Positions 34,756 through 46,500 of a stretch of 64,000 bases of DNA are shown here, in pieces (positions within the stretch are counted from its first letter, which is position 1; the number at the start of each line of letters is the position of its first letter). Origin of the DNA: Mikania micrantha. Its lineage: Eukaryota > Streptophyta > Magnoliopsida > Asterales > Asteraceae. The stretch spans positions 67,256,187 through 67,320,186 of the forward strand of contig CM018683.1 in the NCBI GenBank assembly GCA_009363875.1, given 5' to 3'. The position numbers and the translations under genes are program-made. Below the pieces are notes generated by a model. It was given only the letters and a program-made list of their open reading frames with translations. It ran no database searches and was not told where the DNA came from.

Positions 34756-35385
34756 GGGAGAGGATCAAATGTTAACCTATCCTTATTGCGTTAACCGAAT
34801 AACTAAATCTTGTTATTTTGTGGCCCACACTAAAATAAATCTAATGGTGTAGATTTTTTTTTAATAATGTAGGGTCCACTTACATTAATAAATAAATAAG
34901 AAAAAACATACACCTTTAGATTTACTTTAATGTGGGCCTCAAACTAATAACATGTAGTTATTCGGTTATCATAAGACCGTGGGGTGTGCCCCGTTACCGG
35001 GCGTTGGTGGGGCGTGAAGGGGCGTGGCACACCGCCCCCTAGGAGCGTGAGAGGGGCGTGGGTATTGTGGCGTGATTGGGGTCACGGTAGAGAGGGCTCT
35101 CTCTCTCTTTCTCTCTCTCTCTCTTACACACACACTCACGCTCTCTCTCTTTCTCTCTCTCTTACACACACACTCACGCGCTCTCTCTCTCTTTCTCTCT
35201 CTCTTACACACAAACACACTCACATATATATATATATAAGTTTAAAAAAGGGAATGATGACGTGGAGTGAGTGGGTAATGGGGCATTTCCACCAAAATGG
35301 TGGGGTGAGTGCTTATGTGGCGCATACGTGGAGTGAGTGGGTAACTTGGCACACCCAATAGTCTAATAAGGAGGTGTTAACATTC
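34756..35385. mobile_element. (TA)n-bounded fold-back element carrying a nested MITE
   Basis: Left end GGGAGAGGATCAAATGTTAACC, right end in inverse form (GAGGTGTTAACATTCG). Arms share GTTAACCGAATAACT / AGTTATTCGGTTATC. The right arm is split by the Harbinger-type insertion at 34975-35363. Confidence 0.7.
34975..35363. mobile_element. PIF/Harbinger-type MITE with CT/CA microsatellite core
   Basis: TIRs GACCGTGGGGTGTGCC and (inverse of the right end) GACTATTGGGTGTGCC, flanked by the 3-bp duplication TAA (34972-34974 and 35364-35366). Removing it restores the fold-back arm. GC-rich ends contrast with the surroundings. Interior 35095-35222 is (CT)n with CACACA and CTCACG interruptions; open frames there are microsatellite artefacts. 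Confidence 0.7.

Positions 35386-35416
<31 letters not shown>
35386..35416. repeat. (TA)n microsatellite
   Basis: TA repeat with one TG interruption between two fold-back elements. Confidence 0.95.
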
Positions 35417-36731
35417 GGGATGGAATTTTTTATAACATTTATCTTTTGTTACAACCCATTAACTATCATCCAATGGTTACTTTAAAAAGGTAAGTGTATA
35501 GGATCGTGACACGTGTCAGATTCCTTTTTTTAATATAAAGAACATTTAGGACATTTGTTATTTAAGTAAAGTTTACCCCCTTTTTTTTAAACATTCATAA
35601 CTTTTTTATACTATATTATGTTTTAAAAAAAATTGCACCATTATACTCGTCTCATTTTTCTCTTTAATTTCGTTATAGTCGCGACAAGTTTTTTTTAATT
35701 TTTTTGATATCATGTATTTACATCATTGTAACGAGCTTAAAGATAGCAAATTAATTAAAAAAAATTTCTAACAATGGTAAGTTATAGTAATGTAACAAAA
35801 AATGAAGTAATGTAACACAAAATGAAGTAATTTACAATGACATAATTAACGGTGACGTAACACATTATATACAGTGATGTAAAGTTCTCTTTATTTTCCG
35901 TTATAATGTTGACTAGTTTTTTTAATTTTTTTTCTCATTGTCCATTGTTTATATCGATGTAACGAGCATAAATATAGCACATTATTTTGAATTTTTTCTA
36001 ACAATGATAAATTACAGTGATGTAATACAACACATTATTTTATTTTTTTTTCTCTAACAATGGTAATTACAATGATAAATTACAGTGATGTAATAGAACA
36101 CATTATTTTGATTTTTTTCTCTAACAATGATAAATATAGTGATGTAATTTATCATTGTTCGAAAAAAATTCAAACTAATTTGTTGTATTTAGGCTCGTTA
36201 CAAATTAGGGATGAGCAAAAAACCAAAAAAACCGAACCAAAACCGAATTAACCGGAAAAACCGAACCGGAACCAAATTAACCGAAAAACCGAACCGGAAC
36301 CGAATTAACCGAAAAAAACCGAAACCAAATTTTGCGTCAATGTAAATTACATCACGGTAAATTACGTCAATGTAAATTACATCACTATAATTTATCATTG
36401 TTAGAAAAAATTTCAAATAAATTTGTTATATTTAATCTCGTTACAATGATGTAAATATATGTCATCTAAAAAAAAGTAAAAAAAAATAGTCGAGACTATA
36501 ACGAAATTAAAGAGAAAAATGAGACGAATATAATGGTGCAATTTTTTTAAAAAAATAATATATTATAAAAAAGTTATTATTGTTTAAAAAAGGGGGGAAC
36601 TTATAAAAGGTAAAATGAGTATGATGCCCTTTCTAATATTTTAATTAAAAGCTTATGTGTAACTTTGTTATTGGTTGAAATGAGTTATTTAGTTGTAGCA
36701 AAAGATAAGGGTAATAAAAAATTCCATCCCC
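35417..36731. mobile_element. 1.3-kb (TA)n-bounded fold-back element, GGGATGGAATTTT family
   Basis: Starts GGGATGGAATTTTTTATAAC and ends with the inverse (TAATAAAAAATTCCATCCCC). Long inner arms pair: 35600-35700 against 36480-36595 (TTGCACCATTATACTCGTCTC versus GAGACGAATATAATGGTGCA). The centre has repeated short units around TTACAGTGATGTAAT. Relatives lie at 61375-61470, 61877-62860 and 63963-64000. Confidence 0.75.
36205..36330. mobile_element. Fragment of a hAT-type MITE (ACCGAA repeats)
   Basis: Begins TAGGGATGAGCAAAA followed by repeated AACCGAA units, the usual left end of a hAT MITE. No matching right terminus is present, so it is truncated inside the fold-back. Confidence 0.5.
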
Positions 36732-36751
36732 TATATATATATATATATATA

Positions 36752-36977
36752 GGGGCTTATTCTATTGGCAACCACTAAATATGAAAGAAACAAAGGAACT
36801 AATTTTGAAACACATTTTTTAGGGGTATAAAAGTAATTTTCCTTTAAAATGGGAGAAGTTACTATTTTACCCTTTTAAATAACCACTCTATGTACAAATC
36901 TTAAAGCTTAATGTACAAGTGTATTATGCAGTTCTCAAGTTCCTAACATAAAAGTGGTTCTTAATAGAATATCTCCC
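36752..36977. mobile_element. Fold-back element, TTCTATTGGCAACCAC family
   Basis: Left end GGGGCTTATTCTATTGGCAA, right end the approximate inverse GGTTCTTAATAGAATATCTCCC. It is separated from the next fold-back by a single TA (36978-36979). It resembles 50968-51158. Confidence 0.6.
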
Positions 36978-36979
36978 TA

Positions 36980-37379
36980 GGGAGAGGTTCAAATGTTAAC
37001 CCTCCCTTATAGCGTTAACCGCTTAACCCTAGCGTTTTTTGCCCGAATCTTAAATTTTTTTTCATGGTTTTTATTATGTAAAAATAGGGGGGTTTCTTTT
37101 TTGCGTTTTTGCTAATTCATCACCGTTTAGAAGTTATTGTAAGTGTAAGTTACTTACACTTACTTACATTTACTGCATCAGATACGGATTTGTAAGTAAG
37201 TGTAAGTAACTTACACTTACAATAACTTCTAAACGGTGATGAATTAGCAAAAACACAAATAAGAAACCCCCCTTATTTTTGCAAAATAAAAACCATGAAA
37301 AAAAAAATTTAAGATTCGGGCAAAAAACGCTAGGGTTAAGCGGTTAACGCTATAAGGGAGGGTTAACATTTGAACCTCT

Positions 37380-37382
<3 letters not shown>
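36980..37382. mobile_element. Near-perfect palindromic MITE bounded by (TA)n
   Basis: 403-bp element with arms of about 180 bp. It starts GGGAGAGGTTCAAATGTTAACC and ends with the inverse GGTTAACATTTGAACCTCTCCC. Matching inner blocks include TAGCGTTAACCGCTTAACCC / GGGTTAAGCGGTTAACGCTA and AATTCATCACCGTTTAGAAG with its inverse. Relatives: 48542-48757 (half) and 63317-63664. Confidence 0.85.

Positions 37383-37416
<34 letters not shown>
37383..37416. repeat. (TA)n microsatellite
   Basis: TA repeat at the boundary between fold-back cluster and gene copy 1. The same arrangement is seen at 51159-51193 before copy 2. Confidence 0.95.
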
Positions 37417-37421
<5 letters not shown>

Positions 37422-38138
37422 CACGATTGAAATGTGGTGGGGTTATTATTTTAGTACAAATTAAATTGAAGGTTGTTGATATATGGTATAAACTTAATTC
37501 AACCTTAGTGAATGGTCTAGGGTGGGGATTGGATTGAGTTAAGTATGAACATCTTTTTTGGAAGAAGTTGTTTAATTTGTTAGCATCCTCTCCTCTATTT
37601 TGTTTGAATATTTGTTAACAGAAGATTGATTAAAGATGGCAGGTTCAAGTTCAGGCTCAGGCTCAGGCTCAAGCTTGCCTAGTTTAGGGGAAGTAAACCC
37701 ATACTCATATCCATCACATGTTTTTGTCCCAAACTTTGTTACAGTGAAGCTGAGTGGTCCAGATACATACTTTGTATGGCAAATGGAGATGCGGTGTCTA
37801 TTACAGAGTCATGATATGCTTGGTTTCATCTCCTCGCATGCTTTGGGGAAGGAAAAAGTTGATGATGATCACATGATGTGGAGAAGATCAGATGCGCTTG
37901 TAAAAGGTTGGATTCTTGGTTCACTCTCCCAACAAACTCTCGAGAAAGTTGTCAAGCCAATTCCAAGCAAAGATCTCACTGCAAAAGATGTATGGGATAA
38001 ACTGCAGACCATCTATGGTCCTCCTGTTCAAGATGCAGCAGCTGCAGGCCGTAAGTGAATGATTTATTTTCTTTCCTTGATATTTTTTTAAATTTACCGA
38101 AAGATATTAGGATTTTGGTTTTTTGACCTTTATATGAC

Positions 38139-38680
38139 TAGGAGTGTTCAAAAAATCCGAAAAAACTCAAAAGGAGAATTGTATCCGAAATCCAAAAAAA
38201 ATCGATTCCAATCTTGATTTGGGTTGTTCATGTCGGATCAATTCGAATCTGAAAAAGTCATTCGGATATTCGGGTTGGATTCAGATATCTAGTTTATATA
38301 ATTGGGTTGTTCGGGTATCCGAATAATCCGATTAAATTCGAGTTGTTCGGTTTGTTCATGTTGTTCAGATATTTTTAATGAGCCATGGAATTTACTAGAC
38401 TATTTTTTTACGATAGTTTGTGCTCTTTTTTAATTTTGAACTTTCAATTGTTGTTTTATGAATCTAAACTAATAAAATGTTTACTTTTATGGACCAAAAT
38501 ATAGGACAAATAAATAGACAAAACAAGAAAACGATTAGAAAAATTTTATTCAGTCTTATTCAGGTTGTTCGGGTTATCGGACATATCTGAATCCGAAGCG
38601 AATTCTAATTTGTATATATTCGGGTCAGAAGATATTCGAGTCAATCCGGGTCGGGTTCCAAATAGATGCAACAAAAAGTC
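38139..38680. mobile_element. Truncated hAT-type MITE in intron 1 of copy 1
   Basis: Orthologous to the complete element at 51932-52529. It starts TAGGAGTGTTCAAAAAATCC after TATATGAC. The right end was lost in a deletion followed by a short tandem duplication of TTAATTATTAATTTTTG. Confidence 0.75.
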
Positions 38681-38888
38681 ACACAGTGTTTAATTATTAA
38701 TTTTTGTTTTATTTATTTAACTAAAAACCCACACGGGGTTAATTATTAATTTTTGTTTTTAATAGATATAGATATGACATGAAAATTAAAGGGAAATTAT
38801 ATATCTCTTATATTAAAAAGAAAAAAAAATAGTAATACCGATAATAAAAATGGATAGGTATAAACAAGAAGGGTTAGTTTAAAATAAA

Positions 38889-39330
38889 GGGAAAACTTCA
38901 TTAAAGTGTAATCAAACATTTTATTTTCTTTCAATTAAGTTACTTATACTTTTTGTCTCACTTAAATCATTCAAGTTATTTTGGTGTTTTAATCCTATGT
39001 TTTTAACCTAAATAGTAAGTAATTCAAGTTAATATAAGTTTGAGTGAATAATTTTTAAAAAAAATGATTCAGTTAAATTAATAATTAATAATTTTAATTA
39101 ATATATGACAAAGAACAAAAAATTAATAATTATTGATTCAAATCAGTCATTTTTTTAAAAAAAAATAAAAAAATTATTCCCTCAAACTTGTATCAAAATG
39201 TATTACCAGGTTAAAAACATAGGATTAAAACACCAAAATAACTTGATTGACTTAATTGGGTAAAAAAAAAGTTTGAGTGACTTGATTGGAACAAAATGAA
39301 AATTTGGTTATATTTCTATGAAGTTATCCC
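38889..39330. mobile_element. Mutator-like fold-back MITE in intron 1 of copy 1
   Basis: 442 bp, starts GGGAAAACTTCATTAAAG and ends CTATGAAGTTATCCC, flanked by the 9-bp duplication TAAAATAAA (38880-38888 and 39331-39339). Arms pair over ATGTTTTTAACCT and neighbours. Shared with copy 2, so it predates the duplication. Confidence 0.75.
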
Positions 39331-39594
39331 TAAAATAAATAAGTCTCTTAACCTAAAAAGCATAAGAAGGATCTTGAGTCATTAGATCATTAATCAATGG
39401 GTATGATTAAATCAAGTTGTTGAATGGTATTTTAGTAATGTTACTTTTGTTGACTTTTTATCAAGTTTCCCCACATTATTTAAATGTTTATACCTTTTAC
39501 ATATGAAATTATTTTTTGAAAAAAATATAACATAGAAATGAGTATTTTTTATCTTCAAAATTAGTAGTGTATTGCCATTAAAATATTTTGTTTT

Positions 39595-40310
39595 TTAGTT
39601 CATTGTGTCTTTTGTAAAGTTTATTGTGTCTTTTGTGTTTCTGCTAAATGTTGTGTTTTCCCTGAACATTTTAAGACACAATGATGTGGCATAATACATG
39701 ATGTCAAGCAATGATGACACAATGCCAATTATAAATAACACAATGATTTTTAAAAAGGCGGAATTACGTACAATAAATACACAATGACGAGTATAAACAA
39801 TTTTGTACAGGTCATTGTGTTTTGTTTAAGTAATTGTGTCTTTGTACATGTCATTGTGTCTTTTATAGTTCTTTTCAGTGTTGTGTTTTCCTGAACAATT
39901 TAAAATACAATTATGTTGCATAATACATTATGTTAAGCGATGATGACACAATGATGAGCATGAATAACACAATGATCTTTAAAAAAACACAATTATCTGT
40001 AAAAAAGACATAATGATGAGTATAACTATTTTGTACATGTCATTGTGTATTTTGTACAAGTCATTGTGTCTTTTGTGTTTATGCTCAATGTTATGTTTTT
40101 CTACACAATTTAAGACACAATGATGTTGCAGAATATATAAAGTATGTAAGAATAACATAATTACGAGTATAAATAACACAATGATCTTAAAAAAATACAA
40201 TTACATGTAAAAAATAATTACCTAAAAGAAAAACACAAAAAGATAATTATACACAGACATTTAAGAAAGACACAGTGACGATAATTAGACATAATGAGAT
40301 GAAAAAATTT
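39595..40310. repeat. Dispersed TCATTGTGTCTTTTGT / AAGACACAATGA repeats in intron 1
   Basis: More than ten copies of a short motif in both orientations over about 0.7 kb, giving direct and inverted repeats. The same tract is in copy 2 at about 53590-54280. No coding or RNA gene recognised. Confidence 0.65.
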
Positions 40311-40316
40311 CATTTT

Positions 40317-40587
40317 GGGTAAATTACGGTTTTGGCCCCTGTGGTTTATGTGTTTTAACTATTTTGGTCCAAAATAGAATATTCTACCAATTCAGCCCAT
40401 ATGGTTTAGATAACTATCGGTTTTGGCCCCTTAAACTTAATTATTATAACGGTTTTAGCCCAAAATCTAACTATGGTTGGAGGCCAAAAACGTTAGTTTA
40501 TCTAAATTACAGGGGCTAAATTGATAGAAGATTCTATTTTGGGCCAAAATAGTTAACACACTTAAATCACAGGGGTCAAAACCGTTC
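40317..40587. mobile_element. Mutator-like MITE present only in copy 1
   Basis: 271 bp, starts GGGTAAATTACGGTTTTGGC with inverse-related right end (GGGGTCAAAACCGTTC). Flanked by TTTCATTTT (40308-40316 and 40588-40596). The corresponding site in copy 2 (about 54290) is empty, so it inserted after the tandem duplication. Confidence 0.8.
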
Positions 40588-43363
40588 TTTCATTTTTTAA
40601 AGGAAAATTATAATTATTTTAAAGATAAAAAATACTCGTTTTTGTGATATAATTTAAAAAATAATAATATCGTACGTAAAAGTTATGAACGTTTAAAAAA
40701 TGTGGAAGGAAAGTGATGACTAAATTATACTCTAATAACTTTTCCCTTTAATATTTTAAAATTTCTATCTTGAATTTGATCTAGTGATCTAATGATCGAT
40801 AATCCTCCTTAACCTTTATAGGATAAAAAGATTATTTAGTTGAATCCAAAACAATAAATGTAAATGACAAATGGGCCCATGAGGCTTTTACCTATTATAA
40901 GGTTCCATAAGTCTATTATCCATATACATCTAATTATGCACCACAGTCCACACGTATTTATTATATGATATACAACACACATATATTTACAGGTTATTTT
41001 CCTCACAAACTTAACGTTTGAATACTTATATTTAGGGCTATTTGGTTAAGATGTTGACTCTCTAATTTAGATGTGCTTTTAGAAAACTAACAAATTTAGC
41101 CTCTCACCAATTCATTAAGATACTTTAAAACAACCAAAATTGATATCCATCAACTTAATTCTTTCAATGACTTAAATTGGTATTTGTATGCTTCATTGAA
41201 CAAGTCCCTATTAGGCCACTTACTAACATAGGATTATGTGACCTTAATTTGTTGATAAAGGCTAAAGCCAATGATCGACAATTACATATTTGTTCGTTTA
41301 GGTTTACTACAACTGCTTATTTCTCGTTCCTTGCTAATTATATTGTTATAACTAGGAATCACCCTCCAATGCAACGCCTGAAAAACATCCCAAAAGTTTA
41401 TAATTAAAAGTTTATTAAAAAAGATAATTAATGAAAATAGTTCTTGTTACAATTGTTTAAACTTTATCTTTATTTGCTCTCAACTTTCACTTGGGGGTAT
41501 TAATGTTTTGTTTATTTAACTTCTTTTTGAAAGCCACCAAATTCCCTATAATTTTCATATCATTTGCATTAGTAATAAGAAATTTAATATTTAAAAGTTA
41601 AACTAGCTTAAATGAAACACTTGTTAATATTATATGATTTTTTCCCCAGAAAACCCGTTAAAAATTTCAACTAAAGTTGTAAAAATCTAAAAAATTATGT
41701 ATGTTGCAGCTTGGTTTTTATATTATTTTTAATATGAATATATCGATCTTTTTAGAGTATGATGATCAAGAAATAATTAGAAGAGAAGAAAGCACAGAAA
41801 ACAGTATCGAGCAAGAATCTACAGAAGAAAATAAGCAGAAAAAAAAAGAAAGAAAAACATGCTGGAATTTTGTATGATGCTACTCTAAGACAAAACATTT
41901 TGTTAGTTGAGCATATTTTGAGCCAAAAATTTGTTACATTGAGAGACAAAATCACCATTAATGGCAACACTGCACTCCATGTGGCAGTTGGTACTTGCAA
42001 TAACAGAAAATTTTTAAAACATATGTTGGACTTGGCTATACATGATAAGCAGAAATCACTGAATACGAAAAATTCAGAAGAAAGCAACACCGCACCTCCT
42101 GTGGCAGTGGGTACAAAAGATAAGCAGCATTCAGCAATCACTGGATATGAGGAATTCAGAAGGAAGCAACCTACTTCATGTTGCTGCAATTGTCGGCAAC
42201 AAGGAAGCTGCTGAGTTGCTGTTAAATGAAAAAAAAAGATTTGTTGTTCGAGACTGACAATGAGGGTCAAACGCCAGTAGCCAGAGCTCTTTCTAATATG
42301 CATAAGGACACCTATCTATATTTGATGACACAGGGTGATGAGTTTGATGATATCGGTGGTTGTGATCTTCTGGTCAACATTATTTCTTCTAAAGATTATG
42401 GTAAATAAAAACCTACCCACTTGTACACTTCATGTATCCGTTTGTTTAATTCATTTGTTCTTCATTAAATCCATCTATTGACTTAGTGCTCATGGCTATA
42501 GCTCAAAACTTCCCAAGTAAACTCAACTACTGGGAAAGAAACTTCATTAGATGTGGGTCTCGTGATTTCACATTTTTGAATTATAATTTTGAATCGTTGC
42601 ACAAATCCAAGTTTATTGAAGCATTAGAAGAAAAAGAAAAAAATTACAAGTATGCTAAAAAACTATTATCTTTCATATGTTCAACCATCAAGGATAAAAG
42701 ATTGCCCCGATCTGTCCATCACTATTACAACAATGCACTTCTTGAAGCCACAAGACAAAATGCATACGAGGTTTGCAATTTGGGAACAACCTCTTGCATC
42801 TGGTTGCAAGATTGGCACCTAGCAACAAATTGAATCCTATATCAGGTGCAGCTTTGCAATTACAATTTGAACTACAATGGTTTAAGGTAGCATTCTATAT
42901 TTAAATATATATTATTGATGTACGTATGTCCCTAATTAGTTGTGATGTTATAATTTTGTAGGAAGTTGAGAGTTTTGTATGCCCTCTAAACATCATACAA
43001 AAAAATTGGTTTGGTGAAACACCTCAAATGGTATTTACAAAACAACACAAGGACTTGGTGATAGATGGAGAAAAATGGATGAAGGAGACTGCCCAATCAT
43101 ACACAATTACAGCTGCATTGATCACCACCATTGTGTTTGCAGCGGCTATTACAGTGCCTGGGGGGAACAAACAAGAAATTGGGATACCAGTGTTTGCTAA
43201 AAAAACAGCTTTTACAATATTTGCAGCATCAGATACTATATCATTGTTCACATCTGTTACATCCTTGTTAATGTTTCTGTCAATACTCACTGCACGTTTT
43301 TCTGAGCAAGACTTCCTCTTCAGGTTGCCTAGAAAGTTGATAATCGGTCTCACCACATTGTTT

Positions 43364-44229
43364 TTTTTAGTTCTTTAAACTTTTATGTATATCTCTTACC
43401 AAATAAACTTTTATGTATATCTCTTAGCATGAGTTTTTTTTAGTTCTTTAAAATGAAAAGTTTTCTTTATCTTCTACTACTAATAAAAGAGTAAATTTAA
43501 TAGTACATAGCCTTTTACTAGTATATACACCTCGTTAAATGCCACATGTCACTCTAATACTATTGCAACATAGGATATTGTACAAATTTCATCACCATAT
43601 TAAAAGTTGAAAATTTTTATTATCATAACACACAAATTTATTAGCATTAATTGTCTCTTAATTTAGTATTATTTTAAATTTAAAAATTAAACAATAAAAG
43701 ATTATCGATTTATAAAAAGAAACTAAGGTAAAATTAAACATGTGTATTACACATATTAAATAAATAAATTTTAAAATTATTTATTTTAACTATCATAATA
43801 TATAGTTTTCAAATATGTTTTTAAGTAAATACAGAATTTATTTAAGTTATAACCATATTATTTATCAAGTTTAATAAAGAATTTATTTAAAATAAATTAA
43901 AGTAAAAAATATTCAAATAGCAGCAATTGTTTTGTAATAAATTAATATTTTAAATTCACGTGTTAAAACTTTAACTTATTATTAATTTATTGATTGAAAT
44001 GATTATAACAATTAAAATGGATCGTAATTTGTATTAAAATATGATTAGACCAGTTTCCTTCTAATATTCATCACTTAAAATATAAGAGAAACTATTTAAT
44101 AAATTAATAAATTCTACTGTTTTAATTTCAAATCTTCAACATTCATGTTTACCTAAATTTATTCACTAATTTCGCAATCTTTTAAAATACATATAAAAAT
44201 ACAATTATATATACATAAATAAGGAAATA
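43364..44229. other. Segment X copy 2, 5' part, joined to truncated gene copy 1
   Basis: Copy 1's exon 4 breaks off at about 43363. A short tandem duplication of AACTTTTATGTATATCTCTTA follows, and from about 43425 the sequence matches 61-516, 22807-22861 and 33245-33540. Intergenic, no gene seen. Confidence 0.7.
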
Positions 44230-44799
44230 TGTAAGAACGGTTGCGGAATAGGACCTACCCGATTTGTGAAGATTAACCATTTCTGAACAGAGAAAGTCTT
44301 GAAGATGGGTGAAGAACATAAACAATAATCTGAGATGTAATGTAAACTGATGAACAAACAAATGATTTATAACAATAATAGTTCTATCATTCAATAAGAT
44401 TACATTACCTACCCCTCTCGTGCTCTCAAACTCCATGGATAAATAATTCATGGAGTTCATGGGGGAGAGCTCTCAAGACTACATTGAAGCACACCATCAC
44501 ACACTCTCTTGTCTGTGTTTTTCTACAAATGAGAATAATCTCTATTTATAGTGTCACATGACCTAAAACCCTAAAAACAACAAATACAACAAAATGATAA
44601 TAAATAATAAATAATAAATTAAGCTCTATCATTTGTTGTGCTCTTCGGGTCTCTTGGTCATCAAGTGTCTTCGTAATTTTGAGTCTTTAGTGGCTCGTGT
44701 GGTGACTCGTTGCTCCCAAATCAACAAATACATAATACTTCTTGTTTACATTCCATCTATCCAAATTAACCGTTGGTCTTGACTTTTCTAGACCCAACA
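44230..44799 (-). repeat. 3' LTR of the non-autonomous element
   Basis: 570 bp, exact-length partner of 46902-47471. Minus-strand TATAAATAG at 44542-44550. Short open frames here are not genes. Confidence 0.93.
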
Positions 44800-44810
44800 G
44801 TCTCCCCCTA
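44800..44810 (-). other. Polypurine tract of the non-autonomous element
   Basis: Minus strand reads ATAGGGGGAGAC next to the LTR, the same core (GGGGGAGAC) as in the Sirevirus and gypsy A. Confidence 0.8.
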
Positions 44811-45539
44811 TTTGGTTAGATGAATGTAAGCCAATGCAGAAGTATAATGAAAACAAACATGAATAATAAGATTGAACTTGTGTAGATGCAATTCATGTTT
44901 CTTTCACCGCAACAATTGTGAAGCTTTCTTTATTCCATTTCTCAAACCCAAAAGAAACTTCTTGAAGTTCCATGTCTTCCATTTATCTTTTCCTCCTTCA
45001 ATGAAGCTCCCCCTACGATTAAGCAATCTTAATCTTCAATCCCAACCCAAAAGATATCCGAATATAGGGTGTTAGTCCAAGTATAGGAATTCCAACCTTG
45101 TAATGAACATGTGACAGATAAAGGTTCAAAGATAAATGTAATGCATGTCCCAACAGTCTAATTCTTAAAAGTCTTCAAAGTAGAAACAAGAAATCTTCAC
45201 ATCAATGAAACCGGAGTGTTCACTGATAAACCACTAATAACACTCTTGCCATCAGTTTCAATCCATCAATCTCCCCCAAAACTGATGCTATAGATAACTG
45301 ACGCGTGAAAACCCACCATGTCTTCAAAAATAAGTAGTGTTCTTCGGAAGCAATCATTGCTAACCGGTAATATGTTCCATGCAGAAGATCTGGAACACCA
45401 ATTGGACTTACAGAATAGACATCATTAACTTATTTTGATTTTCTGATGATGTATAAGTTTCAGCACTATCATGCCAAGGAGTAAAGTACTTCCAATGATG
45501 AAACCGAACGAGTGAACCAAAGGCTAATGTGTTTCAAAA

Positions 45540-46115
45540 GTGATGTCATATGTTATCAATTTCTAAAGTGCTGATTTGAGGATGCATTAGCACTTGGACA
45601 TCACAGAAATAAACACTTAAGAAGTGGACATTGCATATCAAGAAAAGACATCATTTATGAAACATTTTGTTAATTTCAAAGTGTTAATTTGTAGATGCAT
45701 TAGAACTTGACATCACAAATGAGCACTTAGAAAGTTAACATCTTGTCATACCAAATGAGGGAACCAAAGTTAAATGTGTTTCAGAAGTAAAATCATATGT
45801 TGTCAAATTCTAAAGTGTTGATTTGAAGATGCATTAGCACTTGGACATCATCCAAATTAACACTTAGAAATAAGACATTACATATCAAGAGATGATGTTA
45901 CTTAAGAAATATTTGGTTAACTTCATAAGTACTGATTTATAGATGCATTAGCACTTGGACATCATAAATTAGCACTTAAGAAGCTAACCTCCTTTTATAC
46001 CAAAAACTTTGGTTCTTTAAACAGTTTAGTTAGCTTTATAGGTATTAATTTGTAGATGCATTAGAACTTGGACATCACAAATTAACACTTAAGAAACTAA
46101 CTTGTTTACATACCA
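45540..46115. repeat. Tandem field of about 115-bp units
   Basis: Five degenerate units sharing GATGCATTAGCACTTGGACA, starting at about 45581, 45693, 45828, 45942 and 46054, followed in each by a TTAACACTTA-like stretch. The spacing varies from 112 to 135 bp. Confidence 0.75.
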
Positions 46116-46133
46116 ATAATACCTCTGCTCTTT

Positions 46134-46500
46134 GGAAGTAACTTTCGGAAGCAATAGTAATTCAATTTAGGAAAAAGCTTCACTCATCAGAAGGAGATGT
46201 CTTGAGAAGATGCTTCGGAAGTAGTTTCCAATCAGAAGCAAATTATGCTTAGGAAGCAACTCATGCTTCGGAAGCAACTCATGCTTCGGAAGCAAATCAT
46301 GCTTCGGAAGCAACTTATGCTTAGGAAGCAAATTATGCTTTAGGAAGCAATTTATGCTTAGGAAGCAATTTTTATGCTTCGGAAGCAACTTGTTCTTAGA
46401 AATCAATTTTTATGCTTCGGGAGCAACTTGTTCTTAGGAAGCAATTTCCAATCAGAAGCAGTAGCCATAGGAAGCAATAGCCATCGGAAGCTTATAATTT
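46134..46500. repeat. CTTCGGAAGCAA minisatellite, 18-19 bp period
   Basis: At least ten tandem copies of ATGCTTCGGAAGCAACTC-like units with variants CTTAGGAAGC. Open frames here (46167-46406, 46374-46652) encode a repeated hexapeptide and are artefacts of the period. The core TTCGGAAGC is nearly palindromic. Confidence 0.8.

Larger units (their letters stand above)
37636..43363 (+). pseudogene. gag-like / ankyrin / PGG gene, copy 1, decayed
   Basis: Upstream tandem copy of the gene at 51417-57382. Exon 1 (37636-38050) is open: a Ser/Gly N-terminus, then a copia-gag-like domain (NFVTVKLSGPDTYFVWQMEM, DALVKGWILGSLSQ, AKDVWDKLQTIYGPP), ending at donor GTAAGT. Exon 2 starts at 41756 but is frameshifted in the A-run near 41840, interrupted by an insertion near 42128 and shifted again near 42230. 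The exon 3 acceptor and first about 54 bp, present in copy 2 at 56230, are deleted near 42490. Exon 3 continues to 42894 with the same internal deletion as copy 2. Exon 4 starts at 42962 and retains TITAALITTIVFAAAITVPGG. It stops matching at about 43363, losing the last two membrane segments. No full protein is possible; exon 1 alone might still be transcribed. Confidence 0.85.

Noticed and set aside
34984..35361. Open frames rich in Ser-Leu or Arg-Glu
   Set aside because: Produced by (CT)n and (CA)n microsatellite inside a MITE, absent as a gene in any frame beyond it.
41177..41407. 76-codon intronic frame conserved in both copies (also 54928-55158)
   Set aside because: Conservation follows from the tandem duplication; residues change freely, and the phase analysis does not need it as an exon.
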